The position numbers and the translations under genes were made by a program. A DNA stretch of 21,084 bases from positions 1 through 21,084 of the forward strand of contig JAFGUM010000178.1 in NCBI GenBank assembly GCA_016938515.1, written 5' to 3'. This DNA is from Spirochaetales bacterium (lineage in GTDB: Bacteria > Spirochaetota > Spirochaetia > Treponematales > UBA12059). Each line of letters begins with the position of its first letter. Positions within the stretch are counted from its first letter, which is position 1. Below the pieces are notes generated by a model. That model had not been told where the DNA came from, did not search any database, and saw nothing but the letters and a program-made list of their open reading frames with translations. Below are positions 15,055 through 21,084 of this stretch, piece after piece.

Positions 15055-15096
15055 GCGACAGAACGACTATAACGAACTGGTGAACGAAGAGCCCTC

Positions 15097-16530
15097 TCAA
15101 TGCGGCGTTTCGTTGAGGCGTATGATCGCGTCCAGGGCCGATTTCCAGGCTTCATAGCGTTCCGTGTATACAAGGCTTGCGTGCGCATCCGGTTCTACTC
15201 TCGTGGAGATTCTAACCATAGCTGCAGAGGCTTCAGCGATGCTCGTATAGTCACCGAGCGCTACAGCGCAGGCGCACGCATCTCCCATCGTCTCGCATTC
15301 TGGAGTTCTGGGAACCTCAAGTTCCAAACCAAGCACATCGGCTTTTATGGAACACAAGGCGTCATCCCGCGCCGCACCACCGGAACAGCGCACGGTGTCT
15401 ATGGCAAACCCGCCGTCTGCGATACGATCGGTGGCGAGGCGCAATCCAAAGGCGATAGACTCAACGACGGCTCTGGCCATTTCCTTGCGGCCGTGCGCAA
15501 GCGACAAGCCTATGAAGGCTCCCCGGAGCGAGGGGTTCCATAGCGGCGCGCGCTCTCCGGCGAGATACGGTAAAAAAAGAACACCGCCGGCACCAGGCTC
15601 CGCGCGCTCTGCTTCCTGGAATACGCTGTCAGATCCTATACCCGAGTAGCCTGAGACTCCGGAAAACCACTCAAGCGCCTTGCCGCTGGTAGAGAGTCCT
15701 CCAGACAGGTTCCACAGCCCCGGGATGACGTGTGGAAGGCTGAAAATGTCTCTGTCGGGGAAGGGCCTGCTGGCGCATACGTTGATGGCCTCGCTCGTGC
15801 CAGATCTGTCGCACGCTATACCCGGAGAAACAGAACCGGAACCTACCAGGGCGGCAAGGAAATCTGGAAAGGCTGAGACGATGGGGAGTCCTGCGGGCAA
15901 GCCTGTCGCAGTGGAGGCATTGTCGCTTACCGAGCCTATGAGCATCGCCGGGGCTACGTAGGGCGGGAACAGTGCTGGATCGAGACCAAGTCTCGACGAA
16001 ACCCTGCTATCCCAGATGTACGAGTCGTAGTAGCTATCGGCCAGGTACGATACCGCTCGTGCGCCGAGCATGAAAGCCAGGTACTCGGGGCCGGAAAAAA
16101 AACGACGTACCGCGCTTCCGTATACGCTGAGCGCTCGTAATACCTTGGGCAGATAGAATGATGGGTCAACCTGGCGCCCGGCTTCTGCAGCGACTACGGC
16201 TGCTTCAATGGTCGCGCTGCGGTCCATCCAGGATGAAGCCCTGCCAAGGGGCAATCCGTCCTCGCCTACGGTCACCAGTGTCGGACCATTGCCCGACACC
16301 GCGACCGCGCGTAACCTGGTGCGCAGCGTCGCGGCGTCTAATCCGGCGGCGGCCGTAGCTTCAGCTACGCTACCAGCGCACGCACGTAGCCACTCGATGG
16401 GATCTGATTCGTACCCGTGCTCGCCACGGTACAAGCCAACGCTGGCCCTGCCCAGACCCAGCCTCTCGCCCTGAGCATCGGTTAGCAAGCATTTGACCGA
16501 TGATGTTCCTACGTCTATACCGCAGTACAC
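15097..16530 (-). CDS. FGGY-family carbohydrate kinase (xylulokinase-like)
   Basis: A 477-residue cytoplasmic sugar kinase of the actin/hexokinase fold. N-terminal phosphate loop GIDVGTSSVK (4-13), SSWMDRSA (99-106) as the W-x-D sugar-side motif, FPDFLAALVGSG (221-232) with likely catalytic Asp223, GTSEA (244-248), and the C-terminal FGGY signature block CSGGAARDDALCSIKADVLG. Length is normal for the family. The exact sugar cannot be read from sequence; xylulose, ribulose or a related polyol are possible. The start is GTG at 16530, one base after the merR stop, without a clear Shine-Dalgarno sequence, so expression probably depends on coupling to merR. It is divergent from an importer operon whose substrate it might phosphorylate. 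Confidence 0.85.
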   Translation of the reverse strand: MYCGIDVGTSSVKCLLTDAQGERLGLGRASVGLYRGEHGYESDPIEWLRACAGSVAEATAAAGLDAATLRTRLRAVAVSGNGPTLVTVGEDGLPLGRASSWMDRSATIEAAVVAAEAGRQVDPSFYLPKVLRALSVYGSAVRRFFSGPEYLAFMLGARAVSYLADSYYDSYIWDSRVSSRLGLDPALFPPYVAPAMLIGSVSDNASTATGLPAGLPIVSAFPDFLAALVGSGSVSPGIACDRSGTSEAINVCASRPFPDRDIFSLPHVIPGLWNLSGGLSTSGKALEWFSGVSGYSGIGSDSVFQEAERAEPGAGGVLFLPYLAGERAPLWNPSLRGAFIGLSLAHGRKEMARAVVESIAFGLRLATDRIADGGFAIDTVRCSGGAARDDALCSIKADVLGLELEVPRTPECETMGDACACAVALGDYTSIAEASAAMVRISTRVEPDAHASLVYTERYEAWKSALDAIIRLNETPH

Positions 16531-16531
16531 G

Positions 16532-16996
16532 TTATTGCGCCCCGGCTACAAGCAACCTGACGTCACATCGATCCGCCCATTCGCACGTAGCGCACGATGC
16601 TCCAGGGCACTCGTAAAAGTCTTGTACGCGGTCGAGCTGCAGAAGGTGCCAGGACAGGTCTTCTATATACGAGTCCAGGGCCGCCCGGCGTTTTTTTGCT
16701 TCTTCGAGTCTGGCGCTGTACGCCTGGGCGAGACGGGCGCGCACTGAATCTCCTGATCTGTCCCTGCTGGCAAGATCGAAGAGCTCGCGTATTTCGGCGA
16801 GAGTCAAGCCGTAATCTTTGAGCTGCTGTACGCGCTTTATCCTTACTGCGTTTCGCTCGGTGTAGCGACGGTGTTCGCCATCCTCTCGACCCTCTGATTT
16901 AAGCAGGCCGAGTTCTTCGTAGTAGCGAATGGTTCTCACGGTGAGGCCAAACATTCTGGCAAGCTCGCCTATTTTGTACGATCGTTCGGAAGCCAT
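16532..16996 (-). CDS. MerR-family transcriptional regulator with C-terminal four-Cys cluster
   Basis: A 154-residue regulator. The winged helix-turn-helix domain occupies about residues 6-75 (YKIGELARMFGLTVRTIRYY, then GLL and HRRYTE), followed by a dimerisation coiled coil (about 80-120). The C-terminus has four cysteines, C130, C135, C138 and C144 (C-x4-C-x2-C-x5-C), suitable for a metal ion or iron-sulfur cluster but spaced differently from SoxR (C-x2-C-x-C-x5-C). MerR proteins twist suboptimally spaced promoters upon effector binding. AAAGGT about nine bases upstream of ATG 16996 may be the ribosome site, and an imperfect dyad overlaps it. It is the first gene of a pair with the FGGY kinase; likely targets are its own operon and the divergent importer operon. 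Confidence 0.88.
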   Translation of the reverse strand: MASERSYKIGELARMFGLTVRTIRYYEELGLLKSEGREDGEHRRYTERNAVRIKRVQQLKDYGLTLAEIRELFDLASRDRSGDSVRARLAQAYSARLEEAKKRRAALDSYIEDLSWHLLQLDRVQDFYECPGASCATCEWADRCDVRLLVAGAQ

Positions 16997-17004
16997 TAAA
17001 ATTG

Positions 17005-17021
17005 ACCTTTAACGTAAAGTT
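17005..17021. promoter_or_regulatory. Imperfect dyad, candidate MerR operator
   Basis: ACCTTTA-ACG-TAAAGTT: the right arm complements the left at six of seven positions. It lies just upstream of merR in the divergent intergenic region, preceded by TTGACC. MerR operators are short dyads of this sort between -35 and -10, but no convincing -10 lies at 19-20 bases, so the assignment is tentative. Confidence 0.45.
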
Positions 17022-17068
17022 GCCGCATCGACAGATTTCTGAGACTCTACGGCTTGCAACGCTACGAG

Positions 17069-17074
17069 TATACT
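17069..17074 (+). promoter_or_regulatory. Weak candidate -10 element of importer operon
   Basis: TATACT lies 39 bases before the lipoprotein start at 17114. No acceptable -35 is found 16-19 bases upstream, which would fit a promoter needing an activator such as MerR, but the dyad at 17005-17021 is too far upstream for classical MerR geometry. GAGGAG (17102-17107) provides the ribosome site. Confidence 0.3.
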
Positions 17075-17113
17075 CCCAGTCTACAAGCATGAACAGACGA
17101 AGAGGAGTACTTA

Positions 17114-18124
17114 ATGAATCGATTTCTTGCTTTTGTGTTTACCGTACTAACGCTATCGTCCTGTGCCAAAGAAACAGCTGGACCTGATCCCCTGTCTGTC
17201 GCGGTTTTCGTACCAGGCGTCGCTTCAGGAAGCCCTACATACGAGATGCTCGTCGCTGGTGCGACGAAAGCCGTAGCCGAGACAGAAGGCGCTTCCATAA
17301 AAATCATAGAAGCTGGCTACGATCAGGCTACCTGGATGGACAGGTTGCGTGACACCGTGGCTTCTGGAGAATTTGGTGTGGTGGTCAGCTCCAATCCGTC
17401 ACTACCCGAGCTGTGCGCCAAAGTATCAAGAGACTATCCCGCCGTGCGCTTCATAATCGCCGATGCGTACCTGTCGGGCCATCCAGCTATACACACCGTG
17501 CTGTACAACCAGAAGGAGCAGGGGTACCTCGTAGGGTACCTCGCCGGACTCGTTACCAAAGAGCGTTCCCCGGGTAAGCCTCCTGTAGCCGGGCTCATAG
17601 CGGCTCAGAGATACCCCACGCTCGACAAACTTATTCGGCCAGGCTTTGAAGCGGGATTGCGAGCGGTAGACCCGGATTTCAGGCTCGAATACAGGGAAAT
17701 AGGCAATTGGTACGATTCTGCGAAGGCTGCGGAGCTCGCTGCCGCGCTGTACGGAGCCGGTGTTGAAGTAATACTCCCCATAGCTGGGTCGGCGGGGCAG
17801 GGCGTTGTATCAGTCGCCGATGAGCGCGGCGCTTCTGTGGTATGGTTTGATGGAGCAGGCTACCGTATGGATCCTGATACCGTTATCGGGTGCGCGACCA
17901 TAGCCCAGGACAAGCTCGTCTACGAGCGGCTCAAATCAGCCCTCGGTGGCGATTCGTCCAGGTACGGAACCGCTGATATCGTTTCCATCCGTGGCGGTTA
18001 CGTTGGTTTCGATCCTGATGGCCCCGGATACGCGAATCTACCGGAATCGATCAGACTCGCGATGACTACGGCGATTGGCAACCTCGCGGCGGGTACACCG
18101 GACTTTTCGTTCGATACATTCTGA
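17114..18124 (+). CDS. BMP-family substrate-binding lipoprotein
   Basis: A 336-residue lipoprotein. The signal peptide ends in lipobox LSSC (residues 14-17), so Cys17 would be lipidated. The body is a BMP/PnrA-type periplasmic-binding fold: SVAVFVPGVASGSPTYEMLVAG at the start, VLYNQKEQGYLVGYLAGLVT, PTLDKLIRPGFEAGLRAV, YDSAKAAELAAALYGAGVEVILPIAGSAGQG and WFDGAGYRMDPDTVIGCATI. Family members bind purine nucleosides (PnrA/TmpC, YufN) or, in treponemes, riboflavin (RfuA). Which one applies is open. It heads the importer operon with ATPase and two permeases. The start has GAGGAG with a suitable spacing. The protein would deliver substrate from the periplasm to the permeases. Confidence 0.88.
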   Translation: MNRFLAFVFTVLTLSSCAKETAGPDPLSVAVFVPGVASGSPTYEMLVAGATKAVAETEGASIKIIEAGYDQATWMDRLRDTVASGEFGVVVSSNPSLPELCAKVSRDYPAVRFIIADAYLSGHPAIHTVLYNQKEQGYLVGYLAGLVTKERSPGKPPVAGLIAAQRYPTLDKLIRPGFEAGLRAVDPDFRLEYREIGNWYDSAKAAELAAALYGAGVEVILPIAGSAGQGVVSVADERGASVVWFDGAGYRMDPDTVIGCATIAQDKLVYERLKSALGGDSSRYGTADIVSIRGGYVGFDPDGPGYANLPESIRLAMTTAIGNLAAGTPDFSFDTF

Positions 18125-18141
18125 GTGTATCCTCACCGTCA

Positions 18142-19641
18142 ATGAACCTGGCAGTTCTTTCTTCTGTACGCAAGTACTACGCATCCACCTCTACGCTTGC
18201 GGTAGATGACGCTAGTCTGTCAGTAGAGGCGGGTGAGGTACACGCGCTCGTAGGAGAAAATGGCGCCGGCAAGTCGACGCTGGCGCGCATACTGTGCGGT
18301 TTTGAAGTGCCGGATGCTGGTTCCATAGCGGTACGGGGATCGCCCGTCGTGTTTGCCTCGCACAGGGACGCTGAAAAAGCAGGCATAGGCTTTGTACCGC
18401 AGTACTCTATGCTCGCTCCTGGATTGACCGCGGCTGAGAACGTAGCCCTGGGGCACGAGCCTGCGCGCCTGGGCGTATTCGTTGACAGGAAACGGGTCAT
18501 CTACGACTTTTCAATGCTAGCCGAGCGTTATGGCTTTGCCGTGGATCCTGATGCCATGGTTTCTTCGCTGCCAGCTTCTGCCAGGCGTGAACTTGAAATT
18601 CTACGGGCTTTGGCCAGAGGTGGCGATGTTCTGGTTCTTGATGAGCCTACGAGTATTCTAGGCGACGAGGATACCAGGCATCTGTTCTCCTTGATACGTC
18701 GTCTGAAAGCTGCCGGCGCCGGAATAGTGTATATATCCCACCGAGCAAGGGAAATACTTGACCTGGCCGACAGGATCAGCGTAATGCGAGACGGTAGGGT
18801 TGAGCAAACCATACGCGCCAATGAAGTAGACGAATGCGGTCTCGCCGAGTTGATAGTGGGCGGAGGTTCTTGCCTGTCTGGTCAGCTTTCCAGAGGAGCC
18901 CCAGGGAAAGCCGCCTTGGTTTTGCGTGGAGTTTCGCTTGAAAGGCGCGGCTCCGGCTCTATGGCGTCTGTTGATTTAGCAGTGCGCGCAGGCGAGATAG
19001 TATCCGTAGTGGCCCTTGGGGGTAACGGACTGGATGCGCTGGAAGACCTCGCTGCGGGGGTAGTTGCCCCTGATGCAGGAGACGTGCTCGTATGTGGCAA
19101 GCCGATTGCATCTTACGACAAGAGGGTATTGCGTACAGGCATATTGGCATACCTGCCAACCGATCGCGAGGAGCGGGGCCTGTGCATGAGAATGAGCGTC
19201 GGGCTCAACGCACTGGCATCACGGCTGTTCTCGTATTCAAGACTTGAGTATGCCATCGGGAAACGCCCTTCATCTGATGTGGCTACCCTTCTTGGTTCTT
19301 TTGGGGTGTTCAACTGGCAAGCCAGGCGGGTGGACACGCTATCAGGAGGCAACAGGCAGCGTGTCGTGGCTGCCAGGGAACTAGACGGGTTCTCACCGGT
19401 AGTCGTCGCTGCCAATCCGGCTCAGGGGCTGGACCCTTCCGCTCGTTCGGCTCTGTTTGATCGTCTCGAATCGCTACGCGAAGAAGGGGCGGCTGTACTG
19501 GTGTTGACTTCTGATCCCGAAGACGCCGCCTTGCTCGCGGATAGAACCTTCGTGCTGTATCGTGGCAAGCTGCGTCTTGTCGACCCACGGGGGATTGACA
19601 GCAACCAAATCGCCGCAATGCTCACGGGGGCGGTTGTATGA
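18142..19641 (+). CDS. Double-NBD ABC importer ATPase (nucleoside/sugar/Rfu type)
   Basis: A 499-residue protein with two tandem ATPase domains, the RbsA/YufO architecture. NBD1 has Walker A GENGAGKS (38-45), Q87, Walker B VLVLDEP (163-169) and switch ISH (H200), but its signature is LPASARRE (143-150) rather than LSxGxxQ. NBD2 is the opposite: signature LSGGNRQRV (400-408) is intact, while the Walker A position reads ALGGNGLD with no GKS/T, Walker B is VVVAANP without the acidic pair, and the switch His is missing (LTSDPED). One composite site is thus predicted active. No Shine-Dalgarno sequence lies in the 17-base gap after the lipoprotein stop; coupling is likely. The stop overlaps the permease start (ATGA). 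Confidence 0.92.
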   Translation: MNLAVLSSVRKYYASTSTLAVDDASLSVEAGEVHALVGENGAGKSTLARILCGFEVPDAGSIAVRGSPVVFASHRDAEKAGIGFVPQYSMLAPGLTAAENVALGHEPARLGVFVDRKRVIYDFSMLAERYGFAVDPDAMVSSLPASARRELEILRALARGGDVLVLDEPTSILGDEDTRHLFSLIRRLKAAGAGIVYISHRAREILDLADRISVMRDGRVEQTIRANEVDECGLAELIVGGGSCLSGQLSRGAPGKAALVLRGVSLERRGSGSMASVDLAVRAGEIVSVVALGGNGLDALEDLAAGVVAPDAGDVLVCGKPIASYDKRVLRTGILAYLPTDREERGLCMRMSVGLNALASRLFSYSRLEYAIGKRPSSDVATLLGSFGVFNWQARRVDTLSGGNRQRVVAARELDGFSPVVVAANPAQGLDPSARSALFDRLESLREEGAAVLVLTSDPEDAALLADRTFVLYRGKLRLVDPRGIDSNQIAAMLTGAVV

Positions 19642-20708
19642 GGCTCCCACTGCGTGTCAGGATCAAGGATGTGGGAGGTATAAAACCAGCGCTAAAGCTG
19701 ACCATAGCGCTGGGCTCGGCGGTATGCCTGGCGGCTCTCTCTGCTTTTATATTATCCAGAGAGCCCTTCGCAGCGCTCAGGGCATTCTTCCTGGTTCCTT
19801 TTTCTGTACAGAGCACCTTCCTGTCTATGATCGAAGCGTCCGCTCCACTGGCTCTATGCTCGCTGGGAGTCGTCGTGACATTTCGCGCTGGTCATTATAG
19901 CCTCGGGGGCGAAGGTCAGGCGTACGCTGGAGCCGTAGCCGCAACGGCCATTGCACAGGCAAGCGCTGCCCACGCAGGGTCAGGAGCTACGCTACTCGCC
20001 ATCGTCGGAGCGGCCGCGGCCGGCTCCATCGTGGCGGCTATACCCGCTGCGGGTAAACGTTATGCCGGAGCCGATGTACTCCTCACGAGCATACTCGTGT
20101 CGCAGGGCGTCATATTCAGCATGGATTGGCTTATCGGTGGTCCTCTGCGAGACTCTTCCATCAATCTGGTAGCGATGAAGGCAATTCCTTCCGCTACCTT
20201 GCTGGTACGGTTGGCTCCCCCGGCGACGCTTACCATGTCGCCACTGTTGGCACTCGCACTGTGCTATGCGGGATGGTGGTATTTCGAGAGAAGCCGAGCC
20301 GGAGCTGCTCACGATATGTACGGGAAGAATCCACGTTTTGCTGGTTTACAGGGTTACAATGAGGCTGTGTTCGCCTGGGCGCCCATCGTAATAGCTGGAG
20401 CTCTGCATGGTGTGGCTGGAGCGGTTATGTCTCTTGGCTTTATGGGTACAGCGATACGGGGCATGAGTGGTGGCATAGGATGGAGCGCCATAGGCTCGGC
20501 TCTCGTCGCGGGGTCTAACCCGGCGGCTTTGCCTTTTTCTGCTTTGCTGTTTTCCTGGTTGGACGCTGGAGCAAGGCAAGCTGCGGTTCTGGCGGATCTC
20601 CCGCCTGACTCTGGCCAGGTCATCAAAGCTGTGGTGATACTGACGGTAAGCGCCCGGCCGGCATTCAATGCGAGGCGAACGCTCCCGTTACCAGGGGCGC
20701 GTCGATGA
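19638..20708 (+). CDS. ABC importer permease, first subunit (BPD_transp_2 type)
   Basis: A 356-residue permease with about eight to ten hydrophobic segments. Family marks include the buried stretch FRAGHYSLGGEGQAYAG (the 'N-I-G-x-E-G-Q' region of YufP/RfuC-like permeases) and the late motif GMSGGIGWSAIGSALVAGSNP, which precedes the ATPase-contacting loop. It starts with ATG overlapping the ATPase stop, with GGGGG (19626-19630) seven bases upstream. The basic N-terminus (LRVRIKDVG) should be cytosolic. With the downstream permease it forms the membrane channel of the BMP importer. The stop overlaps the next gene's start (ATGA, 20705-20708). Confidence 0.92.
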   Translation: MRLPLRVRIKDVGGIKPALKLTIALGSAVCLAALSAFILSREPFAALRAFFLVPFSVQSTFLSMIEASAPLALCSLGVVVTFRAGHYSLGGEGQAYAGAVAATAIAQASAAHAGSGATLLAIVGAAAAGSIVAAIPAAGKRYAGADVLLTSILVSQGVIFSMDWLIGGPLRDSSINLVAMKAIPSATLLVRLAPPATLTMSPLLALALCYAGWWYFERSRAGAAHDMYGKNPRFAGLQGYNEAVFAWAPIVIAGALHGVAGAVMSLGFMGTAIRGMSGGIGWSAIGSALVAGSNPAALPFSALLFSWLDAGARQAAVLADLPPDSGQVIKAVVILTVSARPAFNARRTLPLPGARR

Positions 20709-21084
20709 ACAACATGATTCGATTTGTATCTGATGCGCTATTCGACGCGTTCGCTTTTATGGCCCCACTAGCCCCGGCTGCCATAGGCGCTCTTGCTACT
20801 GAATACGTCGGATCACTCAATATAGCGCTGGAAGGCTTGATTCTCGCTGGGGCTTTTACGTACGTTGCCACTGGTTTTGCCTTTGGGCCGGTAGCGGGAG
20901 TACTGGTAGCCCTGGGCGCAACAGCGTTGCTGGCATTTGGCGCCGATCTGTTCTCGAGGAAAGCCCAAGCCGACTCATTTGTCGTCGGATTGGGCGTAAA
21001 CATGATGGTACCGGCACTCGCGTCAATTCTGTCGCTGTATCTATTTGGAACCAAGGGTGTTGTAGTGCTTCCAGAAATACAGAC
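20705..21084 (+). CDS. ABC importer permease, second subunit (3' end outside window)
   Basis: The frame is open from ATG 20705 to the window end, giving 126 residues. It begins MNNMIRFVSDALFDAFAFMAP and contains EYVGSLNIALEGLILAGAF (about 34-52), matching the 'G-x-x-N-I-x-x-E-G-x-M-L-x-G' hallmark of the second permease in BMP-type importers (YufQ/RfuD). At least three hydrophobic segments are visible. The start overlaps the stop of the first permease, so both are coupled. The remaining two thirds of the protein are not in the window. Confidence 0.88.
   Translation, partial: MNNMIRFVSDALFDAFAFMAPLAPAAIGALATEYVGSLNIALEGLILAGAFTYVATGFAFGPVAGVLVALGATALLAFGADLFSRKAQADSFVVGLGVNMMVPALASILSLYLFGTKGVVVLPEIQ

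Noticed and set aside
16997..17113. FMN or purine riboswitch upstream of the BMP importer operon
   Set aside because: The divergent gap is only 117 bases and I see no conserved riboswitch core or strong terminator hairpin.

Overview
The window is a gene-dense chromosomal segment, roughly 55% GC by eye, with intergenic gaps no longer than about 120 bases. Gene content suggests a spirochaete, possibly near the Treponema lineage: a BMP-type lipoprotein with a dedicated ABC importer, a FecR-domain envelope protein, a Gld-like ABC cassette with DUF4340 and a degenerate GGDEF membrane protein. This assignment is an inference; no rRNA or tRNA is present to anchor it.

Layout. 1-335 (minus) is the 5' part of a DEAD-box RNA helicase gene. 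It is divergent from rnz (438-1367, plus), the tRNA 3'-end processing endonuclease. After a hairpin come four tightly packed plus-strand genes (1460-5709): ABC ATPase, ABC-2 permease, GldG-like auxiliary protein and DUF4340 protein, probably one membrane complex. A minus-strand membrane protein with a degenerate GGDEF domain (5703-6962) is divergent from a MEMO1/AmmeMemoRadiSam-B family gene (7015-7881). Next, on the minus strand, is a two-gene unit of an unrecognised 322-aa protein followed by murD (10182 down to 7848). A divergent promoter region leads to a FecR-domain protein (10305-11375), closed by a long hairpin shared with the convergent unit. That unit (15013 down to 11463) is a two-gene heterodimeric ABC exporter with one consensus and one degenerate ATPase site.

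The right end holds a minus-strand merR plus FGGY sugar kinase pair (16996 down to 15097), divergent from a plus-strand importer operon (17114 to the window end): BMP-family lipoprotein, double-NBD ATPase, and two permeases, the last cut by the window edge. The order lipoprotein-ATPase-permease-permease matches both purine-nucleoside importers and the spirochaetal riboflavin system RfuABCD; sequence reading alone does not separate these.

The most interesting regulatory pattern is that several first-in-operon genes (helicase, rnz, GGDEF-like gene, 322-aa gene, ABC exporter) lack a Shine-Dalgarno sequence and have a sigma70-like -10 element ending only 6-11 bases before the start codon, suggesting leaderless or nearly leaderless mRNAs. 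Other leading genes (MEMO-like, FecR, BMP lipoprotein) have strong Shine-Dalgarno sequences. No mobile element, CRISPR array, RNA gene or clearly novel multi-gene defence-like system was seen.
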